The notes: generated by a model from the sequence alone, not told the origin. DNA of 64,000 nucleotides from JBAYOE01 sp050950065 (GCA_050950065.1 JBMNGX010000002.1:186001-250000); one strand, 5' to 3'. Counted from the first letter of the stretch, positions 26,626-34,155 are shown. Program-made: numbers and translations.

Positions 26626-26655
26626 GAAAAGGGACCCAGATGGGCCCCTCTAATA
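26626..26655 (-). terminator. Terminator between dinG and groES
   Basis: GGGACCCA (26631-26638) pairs with TGGGCCCC (26641-26648) with one mismatch and a two-base loop. On the minus strand the stem is followed by TTTTCTTTT, so it works best for groES. It may also stop dinG transcripts, although the plus side lacks a T tract. Confidence 0.65.
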
Positions 26656-26672
26656 AACAAAATTAATTTTTG

Positions 26673-26936
26673 TTAGTCAATGATAGCTAAGATGTCACTC
26701 ATGTTGATGATTAAAACCTCTTCTCCATCAACTTTAACGGTGGTGCCGGCATACTTGTCGTATAAAACACGGTCCCCTTTTTTGACTGTAATCATCTCAT
26801 CATCGCCTACGGCTAAAACTTCAGCAATTTGAGTACTCTCTTGTGCAGTTTGAGGGATAAAGATTCCACTAGCGGTTTTTTCTTGAATCTCCTCCATCTT
26901 CACTAATACTCTCTCTCCAAGCGGTTTAATAGCCAT
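26673..26936 (-). CDS. groES: Co-chaperonin GroES
   Basis: An 87-residue co-chaperonin. The start MAIKPLGERVLVK has AGGAGG upstream; in-frame codons further 5' are ignored. The mobile-loop region EKTASGIFIPQTAQEST and the GDRVLYDKYAGTTVKVDGEEVLIINMSDILAII block are typical. No groEL is adjacent: groES stands alone between dinG and a divergent gene, so GroEL must be encoded elsewhere. No CIRCE element is seen upstream; only an ATTTGCAAAT palindrome lies there. Confidence 0.95.
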   Translation of the reverse strand: MAIKPLGERVLVKMEEIQEKTASGIFIPQTAQESTQIAEVLAVGDDEMITVKKGDRVLYDKYAGTTVKVDGEEVLIINMSDILAIID

Positions 26937-27025
26937 AAAATGCCTCCTATATGGTAATTTCTTATAATTTATTTGCAAATTGCAATATACGAACAAACTT
27001 AAAAGTAATCAAGCAACCTATATCT

Positions 27026-27054
27026 TTGCCTTATTTGCATTCTGGTATTATATT
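27026..27054 (+). promoter_or_regulatory. sigma-70-type promoter of the TPR-like gene
   Basis: TTGCCT (27026-27031), 17 bp, TATATT (27049-27054). The GTG at 27062 lies 7 bp after the -10 box, at the expected transcription start, so the mRNA may have no leader. Confidence 0.5.
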
Positions 27055-27061
27055 AGTCCAA

Positions 27062-27553
27062 GTGACGGTAATTAGTGTGAAAAAAGATAGAATGAAAAGA
27101 TACCAAAGAGCTTTAAAGGCTTGTACAATAAATTTAGAAAATGTCTCTAAGTACGACCCACACCAAAGTGCCCTCCACTTCTTTAGAATGGGAGTTGCTT
27201 TAAGTAGGATGGGGGAGTTGGAGGGGGCAGTTAGGTGTTTTAGCGATGCTTTTATCATAAGGGAATATAAAAGGGAGTTGGATCACAACTCTTTGTATTA
27301 CCAATTTCATCAAGCACAAATGAGTCGCTACATCGAAAAGAAGAGAAATAAGGTTATCTCCACTTTAGCAGAGGGAGATATGATTCACGAATTGATTAAA
27401 CATAGGTGGCAACAGCTTTTAATTGAGATTGAATCATCTCAATTCAACTTGCAAACTGACAATTTAACAATTTGGTTTCGCTCGATAAAAATAGACTTTC
27501 CATGGGAAATGGAGGATTTTGACTCAAACGAACAGTTAACTGAGTCAAATTGA
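27062..27553 (+). CDS. Hypothetical TPR-like protein
   Basis: A 163-residue protein if GTG 27062 is used. Starts at 27077 (GTG) and 27092 (ATG) are also possible, as none has a clear ribosome site. The segment around residues 36-65 (HFFRMGVALSRMGELEGAVR, then CFSDAFI) has the helix-turn-helix spacing of one tetratricopeptide repeat. The rest is charged with a tryptophan-containing tail. I do not recognise the family. It stands alone between groES (divergent) and the sigma-54 promoter of the sigma gene. Confidence 0.65.
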   Translation: MTVISVKKDRMKRYQRALKACTINLENVSKYDPHQSALHFFRMGVALSRMGELEGAVRCFSDAFIIREYKRELDHNSLYYQFHQAQMSRYIEKKRNKVISTLAEGDMIHELIKHRWQQLLIEIESSQFNLQTDNLTIWFRSIKIDFPWEMEDFDSNEQLTESN

Positions 27554-27567
27554 CACATATTTTAACT
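27549..27567 (+). repeat. Direct repeat copy 1 upstream of the sigma gene
   Basis: CACATATTTTAACT (27554-27567) recurs as CACATATTTAAACT at 27669-27682 with one difference. The copies are about 115 bp apart and flank the palindrome and intergenic region before the -24/-12 promoter. A perfect GTCAA-A-TTGAC palindrome (27544-27554) overlaps the left end and the stop codon of the upstream gene. Confidence 0.4.
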
Positions 27568-27578
27568 CTTTTGAAATC

Positions 27579-27599
27579 TTTGGGCCAATGTGACCCAAA
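27579..27599. promoter_or_regulatory. Palindrome, candidate enhancer (UAS) for the NtrC-type regulator
   Basis: TTTGGG-C-CA (27579-27587), then ATG, then TG-A-CCCAAA (27591-27599), forms a near-perfect 21-bp inverted repeat. Its centre is about 120 bp upstream of the -12 element, in the normal range for NtrC-family upstream sites. It is not a terminator: no T tract follows on either strand. Binding is inferred. Confidence 0.45.
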
Positions 27600-27662
27600 A
27601 AAAGATTATTGTTAGGTAATAGATATCTTGTTATCGACACCATAATTCCTTAGAGTGTAACA

Positions 27663-27682
27663 ATTAGTCACATATTTAAACT
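27663..27682 (+). repeat. Direct repeat copy 2 upstream of the sigma gene
   Basis: The second copy of the CACATATTTnAACT repeat ends 12 bp before the -24 element. A-tract-rich DNA between enhancer and sigma-54 promoter often serves for bending; that role is only a guess here. Confidence 0.4.
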
Positions 27683-27694
27683 ATCTCTCTATTT

Positions 27695-27711
27695 TTGGCA
27701 CGCTTTGTGCT
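27695..27711 (+). promoter_or_regulatory. sigma-54 (-24/-12) promoter of the RpoS-like gene
   Basis: The sequence TTGGCACGCTTTGTGCT has the invariant GG (27697-27698) and GC (27709-27710) separated by exactly 10 bp, and TGGCAC matches the -24 consensus fully. The predicted start, about 12 bp after the GC (near 27722), falls right at the TAGGAGGA ribosome site of the next gene (27723-27730). No good sigma-70 hexamer pair competes in this position. Confidence 0.8.
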
Positions 27712-27736
27712 TATAAGATAAGTAGGAGGAGACGAT

Positions 27737-28612
27737 ATGAAACGAAGCAACAAGGTTTTAAATTCTAATGATAGATTTGAAGATGAGAATATCCTCTCTA
27801 TGTATTTGAAAGAGATTAATAGAATTCCCCTTCTCACACGAGATGAGGAGAATGATTACGCCAGAAGAGCAGCTACAGGGGAGGAATTTGCCCGTAAGAA
27901 AATGATTGAAAGCAACCTCCGTTTCGTAGTAAACGTAGCTAAGAAATATCAAAATCAAGGACTACCTCTAATTGATTTAATTAACGAGGGAAATATTGGG
28001 CTGATGAATGCCTTAGAGAAATACGATGTTGATCGTGGATACCACTTTATCAGTTATGCTGTGTGGTGGATTAGGCAAGCAATTTTAAAAGCGATCAGTG
28101 AAAAATCAAAAACTGTTAGATTACCTTTAAATAGGGCTAATGAATTGGTCCAAATCCAAAAGATGCAAAGAAAACTTACCCATGAAAATGGAGAAGAGGC
28201 AACTATTGAAGAGATTGCCAGTGAGTTGAACATGGAGCCACAAATGGTTCAAGACCTTTTAGCTATAAGTAGAGAGATGATCAGCTTAGACGCTCCAGTT
28301 TATGGTGATCCAGCTAATTCAACAGTGGGAGACTTTGTTGAGGATGAGTACCGCTCCGCTGAGACGATTTTAATGGAAAAGTCACTTAAAGATGATATCA
28401 ATAAAGCTTTAGAAGTTTTAACTGAAAAAGAGCGCGATATTATTGAGATGCGTTTTGGCCTTAATGGGGCAATTCCTATGTCTTTAAAAGAGATTGGAGA
28501 GATTTACAATCTTACAAAAGAGCGCATTAGACAAATAGAAAAGAAAGCACTCGAAAGGATGAAGCAACCCGCGCGTTTAAAAGCGCTTAAATCATATACG
28601 CATACAGCTTAA
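27737..28612 (+). CDS. rpoS: RNA polymerase sigma factor, RpoS-like (group 2 sigma-70)
   Basis: A 291-residue sigma-70-family factor. Region 1.2 is near 18-50, and region 2 near 52-122 has NLRFVVNVAKKYQNQGL, the DLINEGNIGLM core-binding segment and the YAVWWIRQAI promoter-melting and -10-recognition helix. Region 3 follows, and region 4.2 is near 250-280 (LKEIGEIYNLTKERIRQIEKKAL). Region 1.1 and the long non-conserved region of a primary sigma are absent, so an alternative factor is more likely than RpoD. The strong AGGAGGA site and the upstream -24/-12 promoter suggest sigma-54-controlled expression. Confidence 0.85.
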   Translation: MKRSNKVLNSNDRFEDENILSMYLKEINRIPLLTRDEENDYARRAATGEEFARKKMIESNLRFVVNVAKKYQNQGLPLIDLINEGNIGLMNALEKYDVDRGYHFISYAVWWIRQAILKAISEKSKTVRLPLNRANELVQIQKMQRKLTHENGEEATIEEIASELNMEPQMVQDLLAISREMISLDAPVYGDPANSTVGDFVEDEYRSAETILMEKSLKDDINKALEVLTEKERDIIEMRFGLNGAIPMSLKEIGEIYNLTKERIRQIEKKALERMKQPARLKALKSYTHTA

Positions 28613-28626
28613 GCTGTTAAACGGCT

Positions 28627-28660
28627 AAACCCTCCTTGCATTGACAGGGAGGGTTTTTCT
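28627..28660 (+). terminator. Rho-independent terminator after the sigma gene
   Basis: AAACCCTCC (28627-28635) pairs perfectly with GGAGGGTTT (28648-28656) and is followed by a T tract. The loop holds a TTGACA that may be the -35 of the next promoter. Confidence 0.85.
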
Positions 28661-28669
28661 CTATAAATT
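28641..28669 (+). promoter_or_regulatory. Possible ppdK promoter
   Basis: TTGACA (28641-28646), 17 bp, TAAATT (28664-28669), overlapping the preceding terminator. The leader to the ppdK ATG would be about 50 bp. Confidence 0.4.
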
Positions 28670-28726
28670 AGTAAGTTGCAAATACAAAAAAACGAAATAT
28701 AAACAGATAAGGGGGTCCCACAATAA

Positions 28727-31426
28727 ATGGCAAAAAACCAAAATAAATATGTCTATTTCTTTGGGGATGGAAAGGCTGACGGAACAGCCTCGATGAAAGA
28801 AACTCTAGGTGGTAAAGGTGCCAACCTAGCCGAAATGACTTCAATTGGACTACCAGTCCCTCCAGGTTTTACAATAACAACTGAAGCTTGTGCATACTAC
28901 AGTGAGAACAACAAAACTTACCCAGAAGGGCTTAAAGAAGAGGTCTTAGAACACTTAAAAAAACTTGAGGAAGTTATGGGTGCTAAACTTGGGGATAACA
29001 AGAACCCCCTATTAGTCTCTGTTCGCTCAGGTGCAGCATCTAGTATGCCTGGTATGATGGATACAGTTCTCAACTTGGGAATGAACCAAGAGAGTGCTGA
29101 TGCTTTAGCTGCTAGAACCAATAATGAAAGATTTGCTTGGGATAGTTATCGCCGCTTTATGCAAATGTTTGGCGACGTTGTAATGGGAGTTCCCCACGAC
29201 TCTTTTGAAGCTGAATTACAAGCTGTTAAAGATGAGAAAGGGGTAGAGTTGGACACCGATTTAGATGCCGATGATCTACACGAAGTTATTCAAAGGTACA
29301 AAAAGGTTTACAAAGATGCAGTTGGTGATGATTTCCCAACAGATCCACAAGAGCAACTTTTTAAATCGATCGATGCTGTTTTTGACTCATGGAACAACGA
29401 TAGAGCAATTAAATATCGTCAAATGAACGATATTAGAGGCTTAAACGGAACAGCGGTTAACATTCAAGCAATGGTCTATGGAAATATGGGCGAAACTAGT
29501 GGAACAGGTGTCTGTTTTACTCGCGATCCTTCCACTGGGGAAAACTTCTTCTACGGTGAGTATTTAATGAATGCTCAAGGGGAAGACGTTGTTGCTGGTA
29601 TTAGAACCCCCGAACCAATTGAGACCCTTAAAAACGTTAACGAAGATGCTTACAACCAATTAGTTGAAATTAGACATATCTTGGAGCAACACTACCGCGA
29701 TATGCAAGATATTGAGTTCACCATTCAAGAGGGAAAACTTTACATCTTACAAACACGTAACGGTAAAAGAACAGTATTTAGCTGGCTCAGAACCCAAGTT
29801 GAAATGGTTGAAGAGGGTCTTGTTACTAAGCAAGAGGCAGTCTCTCGTGTTCCCGCTGGCGAGTTTAACAAACTATTTTCACCTGTTTTAGATAATGAAG
29901 ATATTGCAAATAGAGGTGTAAAAGTAGTTGGTAAAGGTCTTAACGCCTCTCCTGGTGGAGCTAGTGGTCAAGTCTATTTCTCAGCTGACAAAGCTGAAGA
30001 GATGGCTGCTGAAGGTGAAGACGTAATTTTAGCTAGAATTGAGACAAGTCCCGAAGATATTGGCGGAATGGCAGTTGCAAAAGGTATTTTAACCACTCGT
30101 GGTGGAATGACCAGTCACGCAGCTGTTGTAGCTAGAGGAATGGGATGTCCTTGTGTCTCTGGTGCTGGCGATATCATCATCAACTACAAAGATAAAACTT
30201 TAACAGCTGGTGGAGTAACCGTTAAAGAGGGAGAGTTCATCGCCTTAGATGGTTTTACCGGTGATGTTTATGCAACAAAACTAGAAGTTAAACCTTCAGA
30301 AATTGTTCAAGTTTTAGATGGAACAATGAAAGCTGAAGATTCATCTCTTTACACATACTATGAGAAATTCATGGGCTATGTTGATGAAATTAGAGAACTT
30401 AGAGTTAGAACAAACGCCGATACTCCAACAGACAGTGAGATGGCTGTTAAATTGGGTGCTGAAGGAATTGGATTGTGTAGAACTGAGCACATGTTCTTTG
30501 GAACAAAGAGAATCGTTAGCGTTAGAAAAATGATTCTTGCTGATAACAAAAGAGAGCGTGTTGATGCCCTTAACGAACTTCTTCCAATGCAAAGAGGCGA
30601 CTTTGAGGAGATCTTTAAAGTTTTAGATGGTCTTCCTGTAACAGTTAGATTACTTGATCCCCCACTACACGAGTTCTTACCAAATGATCACACATCTCGT
30701 CATGAGATGGCACTTCAACTTGGTGTAAGTGTTGAAGAGATTGCTCAAAAAACTAGCCAATTGCACGAGTTCAACCCAATGTTAGGATTCAGAGGGTGTC
30801 GTGTTGCAATTATTTATCCTGAAATTTTACATATGCAAGTTAGGGCAATTATCGAAGCTGCCTTAAACGTAAAAGCTCAAGGTATCGACGTTAGACCTGA
30901 AATCATGATTCCACTAGTAGGCCACTACAAAGAGTATGAATTTACCCGCAAAGAGGCTGAAAAGGTGATTGCAGAAGTATTTGCTGAGAGAAATGATAAA
31001 GTTGATTATCTAATTGGTACAATGATTGAGGTTCCAAGAGCCGCTCTCACTGCCGATGAGATTGCCAAAACTGCCCAATTCTTCAGCTTCGGTACTAACG
31101 ACTTAACTCAAATGGCTTGTGGGTTCTCCCGTGATGACTCAGCTAGCTTCTTAGGCCCATATGTTGAAGACACAGATAAACAATTCTATGCCTACGATCC
31201 CTTTGCGACAATCGACGTTGATGGAGTTGGAATTCTTGTTCAAACAGCCAAAGACCTTGGTAGAAAAGCAAACCCAGATATCCACTTAGGTATCTGTGGA
31301 GAGCACGGAGGAGATCCAAAATCTATCGAGTTCTGTCACCAAGTTGGCCTAGACTATGTCTCTTGTAGCCCATTTAGGGTTCCAGTAGCTCGTCTAGCAG
31401 CAGCTCAAGCTGTTTTAAACAACTAA
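28727..31426 (+). CDS. ppdK: Pyruvate, phosphate dikinase
   Basis: An 899-residue enzyme interconverting pyruvate, ATP and phosphate with PEP, AMP and pyrophosphate. The N-terminal nucleotide domain starts GGKGANLAEM. The central phosphohistidine domain carries TTRGGMTSHAAVVARGMGCPCVSG with the catalytic His. The C-terminal PEP/pyruvate barrel has GLCRTEHMFF and the catalytic Cys in GICGEHGGDP. The DLTQMACGFSRDDS block is a PPDK hallmark, separating it from PEP synthase. In fermentative bacteria it usually acts in glycolysis, giving ATP from AMP and pyrophosphate. It is monocistronic between two terminators. Confidence 0.97.
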   Translation: MAKNQNKYVYFFGDGKADGTASMKETLGGKGANLAEMTSIGLPVPPGFTITTEACAYYSENNKTYPEGLKEEVLEHLKKLEEVMGAKLGDNKNPLLVSVRSGAASSMPGMMDTVLNLGMNQESADALAARTNNERFAWDSYRRFMQMFGDVVMGVPHDSFEAELQAVKDEKGVELDTDLDADDLHEVIQRYKKVYKDAVGDDFPTDPQEQLFKSIDAVFDSWNNDRAIKYRQMNDIRGLNGTAVNIQAMVYGNMGETSGTGVCFTRDPSTGENFFYGEYLMNAQGEDVVAGIRTPEPIETLKNVNEDAYNQLVEIRHILEQHYRDMQDIEFTIQEGKLYILQTRNGKRTVFSWLRTQVEMVEEGLVTKQEAVSRVPAGEFNKLFSPVLDNEDIANRGVKVVGKGLNASPGGASGQVYFSADKAEEMAAEGEDVILARIETSPEDIGGMAVAKGILTTRGGMTSHAAVVARGMGCPCVSGAGDIIINYKDKTLTAGGVTVKEGEFIALDGFTGDVYATKLEVKPSEIVQVLDGTMKAEDSSLYTYYEKFMGYVDEIRELRVRTNADTPTDSEMAVKLGAEGIGLCRTEHMFFGTKRIVSVRKMILADNKRERVDALNELLPMQRGDFEEIFKVLDGLPVTVRLLDPPLHEFLPNDHTSRHEMALQLGVSVEEIAQKTSQLHEFNPMLGFRGCRVAIIYPEILHMQVRAIIEAALNVKAQGIDVRPEIMIPLVGHYKEYEFTRKEAEKVIAEVFAERNDKVDYLIGTMIEVPRAALTADEIAKTAQFFSFGTNDLTQMACGFSRDDSASFLGPYVEDTDKQFYAYDPFATIDVDGVGILVQTAKDLGRKANPDIHLGICGEHGGDPKSIEFCHQVGLDYVSCSPFRVPVARLAAAQAVLNN

Positions 31427-31433
31427 AAATTAT

Positions 31434-31462
31434 GAGGCCGGAGTTCTTCCGGCCTCTTTTTT
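31434..31462 (+). terminator. Strong terminator after ppdK
   Basis: GAGGCCGGA (31434-31442) pairs perfectly with TCCGGCCTC (31448-31456), followed by six T. The tRNA-Thr gene ends directly at the T tract on the other strand, so the hairpin may serve both units. Confidence 0.92.
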
Positions 31463-31534
31463 AGCCAAAAGTGGGATTCGAACCCACGACCTACGCATTA
31501 CGAGTGCGTTGCTCTTCCCCTGAGCCATTTTGGC
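31463..31534 (-). tRNA. tRNA-Thr (anticodon CGT)
   Basis: The 72-nt cloverleaf reads on the minus strand with acceptor GCCAAAA/TTTTGGC, a GCTC/GAGC D stem, the anticodon loop CT-CGT-AA and the T loop TTCGAAT. CCA is not encoded. It decodes ACG and ends directly against the ppdK terminator. Confidence 0.95.
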
Positions 31535-31640
31535 ATTTTTTTTAAAATAAACAATTTTATTTTACTTTGCAATAAAATTAATGGGGCTTGACCATAATTG
31601 AGTTTATATCTACCGTATAAGCTAATATTTTAGTGTAAAT

Positions 31641-31883
31641 TTGGAGTCTGTTCTGGATAAAAAATATAGTCGTTACAAAATTGAAGCAGCAGTTACCGAA
31701 AAGAGGGTGATTGCTATAAAAGTGAAAGTTGACCGCTCGGTTAAGGTGGGAATGATGTGGGCTCCTGAAGTTGTCGACTTTTATAAAGAGGTCTATCCCG
31801 ATATCATTGAAGAGGGTTTTTCCTTTAGCGAGTTAGAGTATATCTCTAATTTTGAGGAGTTATATGAGGGTTTTGGGGATTGA
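31641..31883 (+). CDS. Small hypothetical protein upstream of tsaD
   Basis: An 80-residue protein if TTG 31641 is used. The frame is open, charged and globular-looking (IAIKVKVDRSVKVGMMWAPEV, acidic C-terminus), without motifs I recognise. The only ribosome-site-like GGAG (31643-31646) lies after that TTG and 6 bp before a CTG (31653), so the true start may be CTG, giving 76 residues. The 3' end overlaps tsaD by 20 bp, implying translational coupling. Confidence 0.6.
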   Translation: MESVLDKKYSRYKIEAAVTEKRVIAIKVKVDRSVKVGMMWAPEVVDFYKEVYPDIIEEGFSFSELEYISNFEELYEGFGD

Positions 31884-32871
31884 GAGCTCTTGTGATGAGT
31901 GTTCTGCTGCCATTGTAGAAAATGGCAATACTATTTTAAGCAACGTAGTTGCAACTCAAATTGAGTTACACCGCCCCTTTTTGGGGGTAGTTCCTGAAAT
32001 TGCTTCTCGTATCCATGTTGAGTGGATAGGAGAAGTTGTCAATGAAGCTTTAAGTAAAGCAAATTTAACAGTTAACGATATCGACGCTGTAGCTGTAACT
32101 AATCGCCCTGGGTTGTTAGGCTCTTTATTAGTTGGAGTTAACTTTGCTAAAGCTTTTGCTGCTACCTTAGATATTCCAATAGTTGCTGTAGATCATATTA
32201 GAGCTCACTTAAATGCATCTCAAATAGAGCATCCTTTGCAATATCCTTACTTAGGGTTATTAGTCAGTGGAGGACACACAATTATCTGCATTGTCCACTC
32301 CTACGATGATATTGAAGTTTTAGGAACCACAATTGATGATGCAATTGGAGAAGCTTACGACAAAATAGCTAAACACTACAACTTTGGCTATCCTGGTGGG
32401 GTTGCTATCGATAAATTAGCCCAAAAAGGAGACTCTAAAGCCTTCTTGTTTCCTGGAACTAAATTAAAAGACCCATACAATGTCTCTTACTCTGGTCTTA
32501 AAAGTGCGGTTATAAACCAACTAGATCAATTTTGGGATGGAAAAAGTGAAAAGTCTCCAGAGAATATAAGTGCCTCTTTTCAAAGAGTTGCTGTAGGTAT
32601 TTTAGTTAAAAGGGTTAAAAAAGCGATTAAAGAGGTTGGTATTAGGCGCCTAGGGGTTGGAGGGGGAGTTGCTGCAAACTCCCTACTAAGAGCTGAACTA
32701 AATAAATTAGAGAATGTCGAAGTAGCTTTTCCTTCAATGAGTTTGTGTGCCGATAATGGGGCAATGATTGCAGCAATCGCTTACCACTATCTTAATGACA
32801 ATAAAGTTGATAATCTAGATTTTATAACGACTGCCCGTGTAGAGGGTTTTAAAAGGTCCAATCTGAAGTAA
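31864..32871 (+). CDS. tsaD: tRNA threonylcarbamoyladenosine transferase TsaD
   Basis: A 335-residue ASKHA-fold enzyme that transfers the threonylcarbamoyl group to A37 of tRNAs reading ANN codons, together with TsaB and TsaE. VLGIESSCDEC is at the N-terminus, the metal-binding HIRAHLNA pair follows, and LLVSGGHT, DDAIGEAYDK and GGGVAANSLLR are intact. ATG 31864 follows GAGGAG. tsaB, tsaC and tsaE are not in the window. Confidence 0.96.
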   Translation: MRVLGIESSCDECSAAIVENGNTILSNVVATQIELHRPFLGVVPEIASRIHVEWIGEVVNEALSKANLTVNDIDAVAVTNRPGLLGSLLVGVNFAKAFAATLDIPIVAVDHIRAHLNASQIEHPLQYPYLGLLVSGGHTIICIVHSYDDIEVLGTTIDDAIGEAYDKIAKHYNFGYPGGVAIDKLAQKGDSKAFLFPGTKLKDPYNVSYSGLKSAVINQLDQFWDGKSEKSPENISASFQRVAVGILVKRVKKAIKEVGIRRLGVGGGVAANSLLRAELNKLENVEVAFPSMSLCADNGAMIAAIAYHYLNDNKVDNLDFITTARVEGFKRSNLK

Positions 32872-32881
32872 AGGAGTTGAT

Positions 32882-33412
32882 ATGGAGAACTTTAATCTTG
32901 ATGATGCAATTAGGAAGGTGCACGATTTTCCACGAGCAGGGATTTTGTTTTACGATATTACCTCAATTTTATCTAACCCCCCAGCATTTAAGTATTGCGT
33001 TGATGCAATGGAGCAAACTTACAAAGATCGAGAAATTGATGCAATTGCTTGTGTTGAGGCAAGAGGTTTCGTCTTTGCCGCTCCATTAGCTTACAATATG
33101 GGATTGCCCCTAATTTTAGTTAGAAAAAGGGGAAAGCTTCCTGGCAAAGTTAGAGAGCGCAAATACAACTTAGAGTATGGGCAAGACTTTGTTACAATCC
33201 AAGAAACCGACATCCAACCAGGTTCAAAAATCTTATTAGTTGATGATCTAATTGCCACTGGTGGCACAATTAAAGCTGCTGCTGAGTTAATTGAAGAGAT
33301 GGGTGGATCTGTTGCCTCTATTTTTGGGGTAATTGGACTGCCATTTTTAGATTACGAAGATATTTTAAAACCTTATGAGATTAAAACTTTAATCAACTAC
33401 GACGGTGAGTAG
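32882..33412 (+). CDS. apt: Adenine phosphoribosyltransferase
   Basis: A 176-residue purine salvage enzyme converting adenine and PRPP to AMP. The PRPP-binding motif ILLVDDLIATGGTIKAA is present, as are the FYDITSIL and ARGFVFAAPLA blocks typical of Apt. AGGAG precedes the ATG, 10 bp after tsaD, so it is in the same operon. Confidence 0.95.
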   Translation: MENFNLDDAIRKVHDFPRAGILFYDITSILSNPPAFKYCVDAMEQTYKDREIDAIACVEARGFVFAAPLAYNMGLPLILVRKRGKLPGKVRERKYNLEYGQDFVTIQETDIQPGSKILLVDDLIATGGTIKAAAELIEEMGGSVASIFGVIGLPFLDYEDILKPYEIKTLINYDGE

Positions 33413-33485
33413 AAAATTTAAATATTTTTTAAAATAATTACCTCTAGCTTGTTTAAAAAGAGAAATGATACGACTTTAGTAGATA

Positions 33486-33920
33486 ATGAAAAGAATTAAA
33501 ATTATGTTTTTATGCACAGGGAACTCTTGTCGTAGTCAAATGGCAGAAGGCTTTGGTAAATACTTTGGTAAAAGTTATGTCGAGATTCACAGTTCAGGCA
33601 TTGAAGCACACGGTATAAATAAAACAGCAATAAAAGTAATGGGTGAAATTGGGATTGATATTTCAAAAAATAGCTCAAATGAGATTGATGAAAACTTATT
33701 GAAAGAAATGGATTATGTAATCACCCTTTGTGCTGATGCAGAAAATAGATGCCCTCAAGTTCCACATAAAGTGGTCAAATTGCACTGGCCATTTGATGAT
33801 CCTGCTAAACTTAAGGGGGATGAAGATCAAATAATTGAAAATTTTAGGCTAATTAGAGATTTAATTGGGAACCGAATCAAACTATTTTTCAACGAACTGC
33901 AAATTGGAGTTAATATTTAA
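33486..33920 (+). CDS. arsC: Thioredoxin-coupled arsenate reductase ArsC (LMW-PTP fold)
   Basis: A 144-residue protein with the low-molecular-weight phosphatase loop CTGNSCRS. Cys10, Cys15, Cys82 and Cys89 (LCADAENRCP) and Asp104 in WPFDDPA fall where the B. subtilis/S. aureus type ArsC has its redox relay and general acid. It should reduce arsenate to arsenite using thioredoxin. No arsR or arsenite pump is near, so detoxification would need a partner elsewhere; it could also be kept as a generic phosphatase. No clear ribosome site. It stands alone. Confidence 0.88.
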   Translation: MKRIKIMFLCTGNSCRSQMAEGFGKYFGKSYVEIHSSGIEAHGINKTAIKVMGEIGIDISKNSSNEIDENLLKEMDYVITLCADAENRCPQVPHKVVKLHWPFDDPAKLKGDEDQIIENFRLIRDLIGNRIKLFFNELQIGVNI

Positions 33921-34019
33921 CTAACTTCGTAATTTTATAATACACCACTAGTGTCGATTGGTAACAAAAAACACACTGAAGATGAAGAAAATTGAAATAT
34001 AGTTAAAGCTTTAGGGCGC

Positions 34020-34048
34020 TTGACATAAAGGGCCCTATAAAGTAAATT
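34020..34048 (+). promoter_or_regulatory. sigma-70-type promoter of tRNA-Glu
   Basis: TTGACA (34020-34025), 17 bp, TAAATT (34043-34048). The start would be near 34055, some 26 bp before the mature tRNA. Confidence 0.6.
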
Positions 34049-34058
34049 CAAGTTCGAG

Positions 34059-34076
34059 TTTGATGTGTACATCAAA
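34059..34076. repeat. Perfect palindrome in the tRNA-Glu leader
   Basis: TTTGATGT, GT, ACATCAAA: two perfect 8-bp arms around 2 bp, lying between the predicted transcription start and the tRNA 5' end. It could be an operator or a leader element for processing. Confidence 0.6.
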
Positions 34077-34080
34077 AGAT

Positions 34081-34152
34081 GGTCCCTTCGTCTATCGGTT
34101 AGGACGGGAGATTCTCAGTCTTCAAAGAGGGGTTCGATTCCCCTAGGGACTA
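34081..34152 (+). tRNA. tRNA-Glu (anticodon CTC)
   Basis: A 72-nt cloverleaf: acceptor GGTCCCT/AGGGACT with one G-T pair, D loop ATCGGTTA, anticodon stem GGAGA/TCTTC around TT-CTC-AG, and T arm AGGGG-TTCGATT-CCCCT. CCA is not encoded. It reads GAG. A terminator follows after 3 bp. Confidence 0.93.
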
Positions 34153-34155
34153 TAG

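Noticed and set aside
27579..27599. Palindrome read as a terminator of the TPR-like gene
   Set aside because: It is followed by an A run on the plus strand and preceded, not followed, by T on the minus strand, so it does not fit a Rho-independent terminator; a regulator site is more likely.
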